Source: Ptychodera flava (taxonomy: Eukaryota; Hemichordata; Enteropneusta; Ptychoderidae). From it: 64,000 nt of DNA. The DNA lies in contig NC_091947.1 in NCBI RefSeq assembly GCF_041260155.1, positions 38,992,532 to 39,056,531 of the forward strand, read 5' to 3'. Shown piece after piece: positions 47,405 to 59,428 of the stretch. The translations under genes were made by a program, and so were the position numbers. The notes under the pieces were generated by a model. It saw only the letters and a list, made by a program, of their open reading frames with translations, was not told the DNA's origin and made no database searches. How positions within the stretch are numbered: position 1 is the first letter of the stretch; each line of letters opens with the position of its first letter.

Positions 47405-48060
47405 ATTTGCCGGGCGCTTTCCAGTCATAGGAAAAAAACGGGCATAAAACGGGCACCAGTTTTCTTTTCCATTACCAGGCACTTTCCGGTCACCAACAAA
47501 AAACGGGCATAAGCCGTGCGCCCGTTTTATGACCGTTTTTGGCCATAACCAGGCACTTTCCAGTCATAAAAACGGGCATAAAACGGGCGCCATTTTGTTT
47601 TCCAATACCAGGCACTTTCCGGTCACCAAAGCAAAACCGGGCATAAGCCGTGCGCCCGTTTTCTGACCGTTTTTGGCCATAACCGGGCACTTTCCGGTCA
47701 TATAAAAAAAAACGGGCATAAAACGGGCACCATTTTTGTTTCCAATACCAGGCACTTTCCGGTCACCAACGCAAAACCGGGCATAAGCCGTGCGCCCGTT
47801 TTCTGACCGTTTTTGGCCATAACCGGGCACTTTCTGGTCACAGAAACAAATGGATGACCGTTTTATGACCGTTTTTCTTGCCACAACCGGTCATCTTCCA
47901 GTCACCATTATAAACTTTATTTTTTACACGGGCACTGAACGGGCGCCCGGTTTAGACCGTTTTTGGCCATAACCGGCCGCAAACCGGGCAATAATACCAG
48001 GCACAAACCGGGCACTTTCCGGCAGATACCGGCCACATACCGGGCACTTTCCGGTCAGCA
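47405..48060. repeat. ~137-bp tandem array in right arm
   Basis: GGCCATAACC(A/G)GGCACTTTC recurs near 47,541, 47,675 and 47,815 with CACCAA(A/C)GCAAAACCGGGCA between. Inverted relation to the left-arm motifs. Confidence 0.8.
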
Positions 48061-48390
48061 GATGTACTATGTCTAACATGTATAGCATTTTAGGGCGTAC
48101 AAGTCCTATTCTATCATGCCAATCGTGCAAACCTATCATGTATGGTGCACGCCCAACATGTATGCACCTATCGTGTCTAAAGTGTATATCATGACTGTAC
48201 GATTGACATATGGTACCATTCGACTTATCTGGACATACACATTAGATATTTTAGACACGTTAGGTCCGTACACGTTGGGTCAGCACGTTACACGATAAGT
48301 TTGCACGATTGGCATAATAGATTTTGACTCGTGGACAACCTAAAATTACATACACGTTAGACATTTTAGAAACGTTTACAGCGTGTTCAT

Positions 48391-49683
48391 TTTTAGCCGG
48401 ATGCCGGCCAAATTGACCGGCTACTTTCGTATTTTGGCCGGCTACTTTTCAGCACTGTTTCGCTCTCTGGCCCGGAAATTCTGGTTTTGATAACAATAAT
48501 TAGATTTTTTTGGTGGTCTTGCAAGCCGCAGATAATATTTCAGAAGTGCCGATGTGGCTATATGTAGTCTAGCAATTTACGCGGTGAACTTGTTGCTATC
48601 ACTGTAGTACCGCGATCAGCGAACGTGGTGTACTATACACTGGGAATCGCTCTCGAGGTCAACCTGGCTCGCCCGATCACAGCCCGAATTATTCCGACGT
48701 TCACATCGGGTATAGCCGAAAATTGGACTAACATACAATTACGTTATGCCCGCGAATAGCCGACCATTTCCGAATGAAGCCGACTTTTGTTTCGCTCAAA
48801 CGCGGAAGAGAAAGTCGACGCTTGAGAGCTTTGGTTTTCTGCGTAAGAGTAGGGCCTAGTCTGATGGGTTTGGTAGGTTTTGATCAAATGTTAGCGACCA
48901 CAAGTTACTGAGTCTCATTTTTCATACTTTCGAAACGCCACGTCAATCTATCCATGGTCGATCACGATGTCAATATTCAACTCAGTCGATCGACATCGCG
49001 TTTTGTGGAGGGGCCGTGGTTGTGTGCATCGCGGAAGAGAAAGTCGACGCTTGAAAACTTTGATTTTCTGACTTTGTCTGTTGGTTTTTGGAGGTTAAGA
49101 TCAAATCTAAACAAACAAAAAATTACTTGGTCTCACTTTTCGTACTATTGAAACGCTATGTCGATCACAGTGTAAAATTTCAGGTCGACCGATATCGCGT
49201 TGTGTGTACTGTGTTACAATTGACTACCGGTACTTTGTACACGTACACACACGGCGTAGTACAGGCTGGCGTTCAGTGTCGTAAGTTTGAGGTTTATCAA
49301 ACATGAACACTGAAATTTAGCTCTCGTTTTCAATTATATTCAACATAAGCAAAAAATCAATAATCAGCTCGCGGATTCGTTTTATTGTGAAATTAGTACA
49401 GTGAATTAAATTCACTGAAAATTGTGTTCCTATAATTCATTGAATTAAATAAACTCTTTGAGTTTACTGTATCGTCAATCAAGTTTATTTAAATCAGTAA
49501 AACACTTTGTACAGCCAGGCTGGTCAGGATTCTAGCGGATCATTATCTGGATTGTGAAAACCCTAGGCCCCATTCTATGATGTATTTCAAAATGTTTGTT
49601 CAAGTCATGAGCTAAACATAATTCTACACAACAGTCTGGTGAAATTTTGCTATTATCCTTGTCAACTGAATGCAGTTGACAGG
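48391..49683. other. No gene recognised
   Basis: Short unmatched ORFs. A duplicated phrase (CGCGGAAGAGAAAGTCGACG) occurs near 48.80 and 49.03 kb within similar ~150-bp surroundings, so this may be an old local duplication. Confidence 0.4.
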
Positions 49684-49689
49684 CCTGAG

Positions 49690-50707
49690 TACGGTGGCCC
49701 CTAGGCGCCACATAGAATTCTCTTTCTGAGTGATATAAACTCTTAATTTTCTAGAAATTATCTTCAGTAATTATGAAATTTTATTTTGTTGGATGCAACT
49801 GTAATTATGAGGGACAAAACTTTTTTTTCACGGACGAAACTTTCTACATTTGACAGTACAAATTTAATTTTAGTGGACACAACTTCTTATTACGAGAACA
49901 AAACTTAGTTTTGTAGACGCAAAGCTAATTTTGGTATACACGGCTTTTTAATTTTTGCGGGTACAACTCTAATATTCTTTGCCGGTTTTAATTCTTCAAA
50001 AAACAATCAACTTCTTTTCTTCTGAGAGTAAACTTTTAGTATTTTGTAAGAACTTAAGCTTTACAACGACTAATATTTAATATTGAAAGTAATTCTTCAT
50101 TTTACATTAGTAAGTTGTAAATACTCAAAAAAAATTACTTCTGAAGGCTGAACATTTAACACATGTCGAGATTTTATTTTCCTTTTTGAAGAGTAAACTT
50201 TTCATAGCTATATTAATGATTGCGTGATTTAATCAGAGCACATTCCTAATACCTTGAAAATATTCATTTTAGAGAAAAAAAGTTAATTTTCAAAAGCCAA
50301 CTGTATTTTTTCAAGACTAAAATTTCAATATTTAGCACGCATCTTTCACTTTCTGAAATAAATTTTTTAATATTCTGAAGAAATCTGTTGGTTTCGAGAC
50401 AAATATATATTTGGAAGTCTTTTATTTTCAAAAAAGAAATGTTTTACTTTCTCAAGGGATTGTTTAATTTTCTGAAAGGAACAATATATTTTCCTAAGTG
50501 AATTTTTTCTTTTTACACAAGTGAATTTTAATTTTCTAGAGTCGCACAACTCCTGTGAGGGCGCCTTTTCTCTTGTACTGACCAACTCTTTTTGGGAGGG
50601 CGCAGTTTCAGTTTTCAACGTGCAAACTTTCTTTTGAGATGACAAAATATATTTCGAGACAGCAAAATACTTTTTTCTTCGCGGCGGAAGTGAAGTTATC
50701 CCACAAT
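49690..50707 (+). repeat. Left terminal inverted repeat of the 11.3-kb transposon
   Basis: Begins TACGGTGGCCCCTAG. Series of short sentences ending in ACAAAACTT/ACAACTT, then AGTAAACTTTTAGTATTTTG, then GTGAGGGCGC and ATCCCACAAT. Aligns to the right repeat with indels. Ends ~140 bp before the transposase start, so it probably holds the transposase promoter (inference). Confidence 0.8.
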
Positions 50708-50845
50708 TCCCATATAAGAGAACGTTGTAGGAGTACACAAACTCAAACAAACAGATAAGATGTGTGCTGCACTGAGCAGGTTCCAGTTCACCGAGTGGAG
50801 GGATCGTATTACCTGGCATAAAGCGGAAAACCGTCCCGTGACGAG

Positions 50846-52132
50846 ATGATCGGGACCCCTTTTGCGGACCCCCAGTTTATGATTCATGGGCTATATGTGC
50901 GAGGGACAATAATGGGGTCACCATCTCATCAGCAGCTTTCATCATCCCACCATTCTATAAATTCTTCAGATTCTGATATGGATACTGATGACGGGGCGGT
51001 GTATTGTGACGACGAAGAGGGTTTGATACGATCTTTTTTCTTTAGAGGATTCATGTATGACGAAATCCTGCTTTTCTTAAGGAAGTACCATAATATTCAT
51101 ATGAGTAAACGAACACTGAATCGTCGTATTAACTTGTATGGTTTGAAAAGAAGACGCATAGAGTACGACATCGATACGGTTAGAGACAAAATTAAGGAAA
51201 TGCTGGATGGGCCCGGGTGCATTGGCGGATATCGGACAGTATGGCACAGTCTCAAAATGGAAGGTATGAGTGTACCAAGAATTGTTGTTCAACAATTATT
51301 GAAAGAATTGGACCCAGAGGGTAGTTCTTTGAGAAGAGCACATCGACTCAAGCAAAGATTATATTTGAATCCTGGACCAAATTTTGCATGGCATGTTGAC
51401 GGCTATGATAAACTGAAACCGTTTGGATTCCCCATACATGGAGCCATCGATGGATACAGTAGGAAGATATTGTGGCTTTATGTAACAAAGTCAAATAATC
51501 TCCCAGATAACATTGCATCATATTATCTTGAAGCAGTGAACAGATTTGATGGATGTCCCATTGAGCTAAACTCTGATCTTGGTACAGAGAATGGCACTAT
51601 TGCTGCAATACAGGCATTTTTCAGGAATGACAGTGATGCACATAGATATGTAGCATCTCAGCGGAATCAGAGAATTGAAGCTTGGTGGTCTTTCCTGAGA
51701 AAAAATCGCTCTACGTGGTGGATTAATTTCTTCAAGGATATTGAAGCACAAGGTATTTTTGATTCTACTAGTGTTCTGCAGAAGGAATGCCTGTGGTTTT
51801 GTTTTGCGAGTTTACTACAGAATGATCTTGATCATGTTCGTGAACATTGGAACACTCATTACATCAGGCAGTCAAGACATGATACAGTTCCAGGCAGACC
51901 AGACTCACTGTATTATCTCCCAGAACTGCATGGAGGTGTAGACAACTTAATCCAGCCAGTTGCACAGGATGAAGTGAATTATGTATATCATGAGCTCATT
52001 GATAGAGACAGTGATAATGACTATCAACAACATTTCCAGTATGTTTTGCAAACATGTGCTATAAGCAAACCACACAACTGGAGAGATGCACTACAACTAT
52101 ATGAAGGGTTAATACAGGTGGCAGAAGAATAA
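50846..52132 (+). CDS. Integrase-like DDE transposase (428 aa)
   Basis: Intact single-exon frame. Residues ~59-103 look like a helix-turn-helix segment (GLIRSFFFRGFMYDEILLF then SKRTLNRRI). The catalytic rve-type core follows: Asp185 in AWHVDGYDKLKPFG, with IDGYSRKILWL as the next strand; Asp244 in LNSDLGTENG; and Glu278 in NQRIEAWWSFLRK. Spacing Asp244-Glu278 is 34, close to the D-35-E spacing of retroviral integrases. This places it among integrase-related transposases rather than Harbinger, hAT or Mariner. I recall similar stand-alone integrase-core proteins in animal and fungal genomes but cannot name the family. It lies directly inside the left inverted repeat and is the obvious candidate for moving the element. 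No frameshift or missing catalytic residue is seen. Confidence 0.88.
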   Translation: MIGTPFADPQFMIHGLYVRGTIMGSPSHQQLSSSHHSINSSDSDMDTDDGAVYCDDEEGLIRSFFFRGFMYDEILLFLRKYHNIHMSKRTLNRRINLYGLKRRRIEYDIDTVRDKIKEMLDGPGCIGGYRTVWHSLKMEGMSVPRIVVQQLLKELDPEGSSLRRAHRLKQRLYLNPGPNFAWHVDGYDKLKPFGFPIHGAIDGYSRKILWLYVTKSNNLPDNIASYYLEAVNRFDGCPIELNSDLGTENGTIAAIQAFFRNDSDAHRYVASQRNQRIEAWWSFLRKNRSTWWINFFKDIEAQGIFDSTSVLQKECLWFCFASLLQNDLDHVREHWNTHYIRQSRHDTVPGRPDSLYYLPELHGGVDNLIQPVAQDEVNYVYHELIDRDSDNDYQQHFQYVLQTCAISKPHNWRDALQLYEGLIQVAEE

Positions 52133-54340
52133 ATCAGTATTCAACATTTTATGAATTCAGAAATTTCAATTCACAATGTGTACGATATCTTTTCACTCTC
52201 TTTTATGTGAGCCACTAGCCATATTGGAATGGTATGGTTAATCCAAGTCCAATACCAAAATCACATCTCTGGACAGACATTTAGCAAATATACAATCTTT
52301 TATCCTTGTGTGTACATTGGCAACATAGCATGTACCACCTCTGTGAAATATTGACATACTGAAATGAAATAAATATATTTGTTAGTCTGAAACACTACAA
52401 ATGACCACTCATACAGTTCTTTATGTGCCAGTAAGTTATTGGCTGTATAAAGTGAGGGTTTTTTGCATGTGTCTGTGCGTGTATATGTGTGTGTATATGT
52501 ATGTGTGTGTATATGAGTGTGCATGTATGTATGTACATGTGTATGTGTATATGTGTTTTGGTGGTATGTATGTGTGTGTATATGTATGTATTTATGTATG
52601 TATGTATATGTGTGTATGAATGTATGTGTGTGTATGTATATGTATTTATGTACATGTATTTGTATGTTGCATGTGTGTATATGTGTGTATGTATATATGT
52701 ATTTATATGTGTATGTGTTTGTATGTATTAATGTGTATGTATATGTATGTATATGTATGTGTGTATATGTATGTATGTATTTATGTATTTCAATTTTTTC
52801 ATCTAGAGAGGGGTATCAGGGGATTCACCTCTTGACATTTTGGCACCTCAGCATTTTGTCAATGGTTGACAGAACATGAAAACTGAGTGGAATCCCCTCA
52901 TCTTTTAAACGGGACAACCCCCCTGTTGATGCCATCCTGGATGATATTATCATGTTATTGTGTGTGTATATGTACCATAATGTATATATGTGTAGATGAA
53001 GTGTTATGTGTTTGGTACTTGCAAAGAAGTTTTTATTCATGATTGTCTTAATCTCTGTGACATTGCCACAGCAGGGTGCCTCACATTAAGGCTATTTTCA
53101 TGACCCCTACATGGCCTTATATCCTAATAATACTTTTGTTGATATGAATAATGTATCCATCAGTTTGGTTAAAAAAATCAACTTTATTTGCAGCTGCAGT
53201 CAATGAATTTATGTACTGAATTGCGACTCCATTTCTAGCAATATTTTGCCTGTTTCTTGTACTAAAATGTTGAATTTTGACAACCCAATGCCAACAAAAG
53301 TACAAGGATGAAAGGTCATATAGAGGTCATGAAAATTATAACACACTTGGTCTGTTAACTGTGCTATACCTGGTTGAATGAGGTTATGTATGATGCCTAA
53401 TTTATGTGCTGATACTCACAACAAGTATGTTATCAGTCAACAGTTTGCAAACAATAACCTGACTGGGTAACAGTTCCCATAGTTGATGTTTATATACAGC
53501 TGTATATTGGTTTAATACTTGAATAGGTTTGTGTGTTTGAACGGTGTCTGTGGGGACTACAAATCAAGCAGTAAGATGTATTGAAAGCATCAGCCTTCTA
53601 AGCAAATAAAACATTCACTGGTGACATAATCAGGTTTGCAACAAGCAGGGTAAATTTAGGAACAAATTTGCCTAGTGACCAATTCTAGCAATTAACCAAT
53701 ATCAGCTGTATGGTAACATCAAATTACTAGTACAGCTGTAACAAAGTTTATATCCATAATAAAAATGCACACATGCATAGATATTATTACCTATCTACAC
53801 ACTGTTACACACATACAAGCTCACATAACTATATGCATATATTACACACATACATCCACACTCCAAACTGCGGCAGTGCTTTCACTGTCATTCTAAATGA
53901 CATGGCAGTGAAAGTGCCTGCTTAGAGTATGACATACATCATGACTACATACATTATTGAGACAAACACATCAATCAGTCCAAAACACAACAACCATACA
54001 CGTCTTTGAGGCTGTAGTTCTGTTAAAAAAAGCATACAAAATATTGAAATCAAAACATTTAATGCAGAGAGATGACAGCGTACAATGCAACTTCAGTGAG
54101 ACATCACTGTTAAAACTCACATACCGGTGAAACTGTTAAACACAAGCTATACTTCCCATTGCCAAAGTACATTGACAAGTAAACTGGATCCATTTGTCAA
54201 TTATCAATGTATGCAACGTCATTGCCATTGGTGAATCTAATAACACTTTTTACGACAATATTGATGATACCATTCTTTTTTGTGTTATATTTCCCTTTAA
54301 CAACAGTACATTAATTTAAAACAATGTTATCACCCTCACA
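52133..54340. other. Non-coding interior of the transposon
   Basis: Apart from the microsatellite at 52,460-52,790 and a small inverted pair (AGGGGATTCACCTC / GAGTGGAATCCCCT) at 52.82-52.91 kb, I see no gene in this 2.2 kb. Confidence 0.5.
52460..52790 (+). repeat. TG/TATG/TGTA microsatellite
   Basis: 330 bp of alternating purine-pyrimidine TGTATG/TATGTGTG. It opens long Cys/Val/Tyr-rich or Thr/His-rich frames on both strands that are not genes. Confidence 0.95.
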
Positions 54341-54563
54341 CTGAACAATTGGTTGTTGTTTTCAAAGGTCAAACCAAATTGTCTAGACATCGTCTGGCAC
54401 ATAGCCGAAAACAAACAGGTGTCAACTGTGTTCTCTGGGTATTGTCAGGACAACTGTTTTTGTTTCTCAGTGGGGGGTGGACGGTGGCGAGTATGTGCAG
54501 CCATGATACCTGGTCAGACAATAATCCCCTGTGTGGACACATTTGTATTGTCAGCACTGTATA

Positions 54564-54683
54564 TAGACTGAAAGATTCCGTCGCGTGCGGGCGCTCAGGT
54601 GCACTGCGACCTACGACCCACTTTTAAGGGTCGTAGGTCGCAGTGCGCCGGAGCGCCCGCACGCGACGGAATCTTTCAGTCTA
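54564..54683. mobile_element. 120-bp foldback MITE with 9-bp target duplication
   Basis: Arms TAGACTGAAAGATTCCGTCG and inverse, GC-rich centre with CGACCTACGACCC. Flanked by CACTGTATA on both sides (54,555-54,563 and 54,684-54,692). Inserted in the non-coding interior of the 11.3-kb transposon, so younger than it. Confidence 0.88.
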
Positions 54684-54692
54684 CACTGTATA

Positions 54693-56015
54693 AACCATTT
54701 TGTATTTTGGTCAGACATTGGTGGTAATAATTCTACAAAATCAGTAAACATGTAGAACTGGCCATGGTACTAAGCAACAAATGTAAACTTATTGAAAAGT
54801 TAAAAAATAGAGTCAATAGCCACTGTAGCACTACTAATGATTTTTCAAGTAATTATGTAGGAAAAGTAGTAGAAAAAAGCATTTTCAAATAAGCGATTGA
54901 TATGCTTTATATTGGAAGCAGTCAAATTATGAAGACATGTATTAAAACATACAAACTGAACTTCTTATGAACATTTTTTCTACTACACTAATATGAAAAT
55001 TTAACTATTTTAGTAACACATTTAGGACCAAAAAAATTGACCATAACTTTTTTTCAATTTGACAAATAACCTCATTCTTGCATCATGTCATCTTGTATGA
55101 AATATATTGATGATCTCAACAAAAGTAATATTTCAAAGACTCCTTCTGTTGATCCATGTTTTTGACTGATTTACTCACACTGGAAAACTTCAATTACAAT
55201 GCCCAGACTGATCCATTTACTTTACCTTGGTTACTAAATTCCTTACTTGGTAAATTCTATCCACTGGACACAACAAAACAGGCATTTAGATGGTAGCTTA
55301 TCCATGCTATCACCATGATAATTCAAAATTAAACAAAGTACCAGATTGTAAAACACTATAATTTTATGACTCTTAAATTTCAATTTTGATGATAACCTGT
55401 GATTCGTACCACTCCTTTTCAACTGCTAGTACAGTATACTGAAACAGGCTTACATTTTGCCGTCTTATAATGGATTAGAAACCAACATTTATACTTAAAC
55501 AATTGACCTTTAATTGGCTAAAAATCTTTTCAAAGAGTTTTGCACACAGGTTAAATATTCCTTTGCACACTTTCAACTGTTTAAGGAGTAATAATCACAT
55601 AGTTTTTGCAATGCATATGTGTGTACCAACTGACTGCCTCAGTGTGATACAAACCTGTACATGCAATACCTGTCCTTTTCACAACCATGGATTATTGCTG
55701 CAAAAAAGACTTGTTAGATCAGAATAAATTGGTTTACAACAAAACATTTTAATATATCAATGTTTATAATTATTATTATAGGACTACCTTTACTTTTGCT
55801 GAATTGTTCACCTGTCCTTTGTGAATCATAATAAGAATTCCATAGACAACTCTCTGATGGTCATATTGCATGATTATTTGAAAAATTTACAATATGAATA
55901 GGTACAATGATCACTCAATCCCACATTCACATATGTTCCATTCTTCTCTACTTCAAGAGTTACCAATCCTTTGTAAGTTTGCAGTTACCATACAACACTG
56001 TTTACACCATACTCA
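54693..56015. other. No gene recognised
   Basis: AT-rich interior between the nested MITE and the end of the HECT gene. It would contain the HECT gene 3' UTR; short ORFs only. Confidence 0.5.
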
Positions 56016-57958
56016 TCATGCATATCCAAAACCCTTGGAATTGGTTATGGCAAAAGCCATTGCATGTTTAAATTCATCATATGTTTTGTGTATCACTGGA
56101 AGGTGGAGCACACCACCACAAGTGTTGGCTTTTGGGAATTTACATTGACCTTCACTGCCATGAAGGAAGGCAATTCTTGGACTCAGTCCATGAATGAGCT
56201 CTGTACAACCTGTTGCAAACATTAATACCTCTGCTAGTGTTAAGTTGTTGATTTCTTGATCTTGGACGTCTTGTAAGAAATCTGCCCAGTGTGACAAGAT
56301 AAGGCTCTCAGCATTAAACAGATTGGATCCTTCCACACTACGTGTTACATCAGATAAAAACATATCAGTAGTCAGTGGAGCAGGCTCACAGAAGACAGGC
56401 TTGAAGCTTGTGGGGTATTGCTTCATAGCCTCCAGTACACCAAGTGTAGACAATCCATCAGTAAACTGGTAGAGGGCTTCTCTGTTTCTGCCATACAGGT
56501 ACCATTTCACTGTTGACCCAATAACTGCTGCCTTGTCAATTTCAGTACGCATGATTCTCCATGTACCAGCAATCTCAGTGATATTTTCTAACTTTTCAGT
56601 CAGCACTTGGTTGGCTTCATCAATAGGTGCATTTTGCAACGCAGTAAGGTCAGCTTTCACTGGGTTATTCTGAGGGAGATCATCAATAGTAGCCTTGATT
56701 GAGTCACAACCTTGCAAGAAATCTATATAGAAATGGTCTACGCAAAGCAGTGAGGAGCAGGACCTCCATGGACTAGAGACATGGTAATTAGCTGACCTGC
56801 CATGTAATACTCATTTTCATCTATGCATCTACTAACACATGATATGTACTTCTGATTGAGTTCACCATCAAAGAGCTCACTATTGGTGATGTACTTCACA
56901 GTTAATGTTAAGAGCTCCCTCATAGGGCCTCCTGCATCCACAGCTCCTTCTGGCGAGCCATCATCATCTGTGAATTTCACAGAAATCTTATTCTTTGGAT
57001 GGAATGACTTGCGTTTGAGGCCTCTCTTGACACCATCAAACAGATGATTTCTGGAAATATTGAATAGTGATGTCTTGCTACGATCAATCTGTTCAGCAAG
57101 GTTGGCCAAAATCTCTGCAAGTGGTATACTAGTGGTGAAATTTGTAGGCACTTGCTGTATATCTTCACCAGAATCTGATATGTATACAATGTCATTTTCA
57201 TCAGTAAATAGAGTTGCATACACTTCATCAGTCTCCAATCTCATTTTCTTAGTTGTCCCCTGATCTTCAATCCCTTTTGATGTTGTGGCAATAGGTGCTG
57301 CCGTTGTGCATGCATGCTTCCCAGGAGTGTTCTCATTTCCAACATCATGAAGTTCTTCTTTGTTGACTTTTCTATTTTTCCTCTCTTTTTTGTGCAATCT
57401 TGCATTTGCTGTCATTTCTGGAAAACTCTGGTCATCAATGAACTCACAGTTCTCGCTGTCTTCATGGTTTGACAGTGGGTCATATCCATAGAGATATCAA
57501 AGTCACGTTCAGGACAAAGGAACAGCCTTATTCGTTTGTAATCAACTCCTAGTTCATCTTTGTATCGAGATAACGAAAAAAATTCTTTCTTCTCTGATCC
57601 TGGGATGAAAAGAGCTTGAGATCCATCTTCATACACAAGCATGTAATTTTGTTGTTCATCGATGAAATTCTTCTTGAATGACTTCCATTTTTGAAGTCCT
57701 GTCTCTAACACTGTTGCATAAGTTGCATTTGTTTTGGTCTGGATGGGTAGGCGTTTTCCCCAGTGTGGCTTCAGCTGTTGTAACTTCTCATCAAAATACA
57801 TGACACCTATTATGATTTGAACATCTTCTTCATTCCTTGCTTTTCTCAATCCTTTCTTTCTGCTCCCTTTTGGTGTGAATTTATGAACTGAAGTCTTTTC
57901 TTCTTAAATGCACTGAATGACTTTACTCTACCAAACATCTTTTCTGCATATGTTGAAA

Positions 57959-59428
57959 CTGAAAATTAACACAATAAAATGAAACTATAATAACCAGATG
58001 TGAATTTAATGCTGCCATGTTTATCCTATGGAACAAGATCAGTGCTAGCCCTGCGTACAGGTCTGTGTGTTCCCGGCGTTATACGGCCTCCATCACAGCC
58101 CTGCAACAGTCTATGGAGATAACTGGGGTCTCTGCGGTCAAGATCTGGACCGCAACAAAAAAATGGTCTTTTGGGCTGAAATTCTGCTCTATCGGAGCAA
58201 ACTCCTTTCCCTGCCTACCTTTACCTCCTAACCGACCCCAGAAAAGATGCAATTAACTTCTCTTAACGTCTAAAACCGCTTGTTTTCTGAAACAAAAAGT
58301 ACTCGACAAGTTGTTTACCTATGGAGATCGCCATTTTGAATCTCACTGCAAGAACCCAGTTACATGTAGCTGCAAAAACATTTCTGGAAGCTGCCATTAC
58401 CAACTTCTGGTAATGGCGGCTCCCAGAAACACGGATGCCCCACGCTCAATGTTTATGGAACGCGATCGACGTGTTTGAACAAATTGTAAACCCCATAAAC
58501 GACAAGGTTATATGTAGTATAGTGTTTAGCCTTCAGTAGTAATAAATCGGTACTACCAAATGCAGTAAATATGTAGCATTTCGCATCAACATGCCTAGTC
58601 TAGTGGGATGCTTTATTTTATACTCCCCAGGGCCATCGGCATTGTAGCTACTGGTGAGCGAAGTCGCAAAAACCAAAAATCACTGACCGCCTCACCGTAG
58701 CGCTACTACAGCACTTACAGGCAAGCCTTGCCACTTCGAGGCCTGGTATGCATGTTTTTTTTACACGCACTAAACGTTTTCATATCATTAACAGGAAGGA
58801 ACCTAATGACTGGATTGTTTGTACAGGATAAACAACAGAAAACTGACACTGAAATATGTCTGACATGTAAGCCTTGAGACAGATTACTATCACCAGTCTG
58901 GGGTGCAAATTAATGTCTTTACGACCAGATTACAAACAATCCAGTCATTAAAGGTATACAGTCACCTGTAATCTAAATATGCCAATATATGGTTCCTTGG
59001 TATTCAAAATTCCCATGTGAGGGCGCTGTTTTTAGAAAGCGGCCACCCGCTTAAATGGTAACTGTGGAAAAATTGGAACAGGTGACAGTATACCTTTAAG
59101 TTCCTTCCTGTTAAATTGATATGGACACGTTTAGTGTGTGTAAAAAAAAACATGCATACCAGGCATCGAAGTGGCAAGGCTTGCCTGTAAGCGTTGTATT
59201 TTGCAGCTACAGTTACATTGTACATGTATCTCCATCATAGACCGTTGCAGGGCTGTAGTGCATGGTGGAGCCCGTATACGGAGACCGTGTAAACTGTAAC
59301 GCCGGGAACATGCAGACCTGTACGCAGGGCCGGCTTGATCAAATATGTAATTGGCAGGAAGGAAACTGCAGTAAATCTGGAATAAATTCAAATCTTACAG
59401 ATTTTACAAATCAGAATACGTGACTTAC
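57959..59428 (-). other. Intron of the TDP-43-domain/HECT gene
   Basis: 1,470 bp bounded by GTAAGT and a pyrimidine-rich TTTTCAG acceptor. Almost all of it is the nested element at 58,046-59,331. Confidence 0.7.
58046..59331. mobile_element. Long member of the GCGTACAGGTCTG foldback family, with nested inverted repeats
   Basis: The ends TAGCCCTGCGTACAGGTC and GACCTGTACGCAGGGC with TTCCCGGCGTTATACGGCC/inverse identify the copy D subfamily. Inside, GGCAAGCCTTGCCACTTCGA (58,731) faces its inverse at 59,165-59,190, and TGACTGGATTGTTTGTACA faces TTACAAACAATCCAGTCA at 58,808 and 58,930. So a further foldback structure is nested in it. No transposase, and no clear target duplication at the edges. 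Confidence 0.7.

Larger units (their letters stand above)
41935..48390. mobile_element. ~6.4-kb foldback element with tandem-repeat arms
   Basis: The left arm contains CGTGCAAACCTATCGTG, then GACCGGAAAGTGCCCGGTAT and GTGCCCGGTTTGTGCCTGGT. The right arm contains the same words inverted (47,980-48,140). Both arms grade inward into tandem arrays of ACCGG/CCCGG-rich units. Nested inside are a Harbinger-type element, a TAGCTCTG-family MITE relative and a G-run hairpin. No transposase recognised. Confidence 0.6.

Noticed and set aside
52401..52879. Long Cys/Val/Tyr-rich ORFs
   Set aside because: They are translations of the TG/TATG microsatellite in several frames at once.
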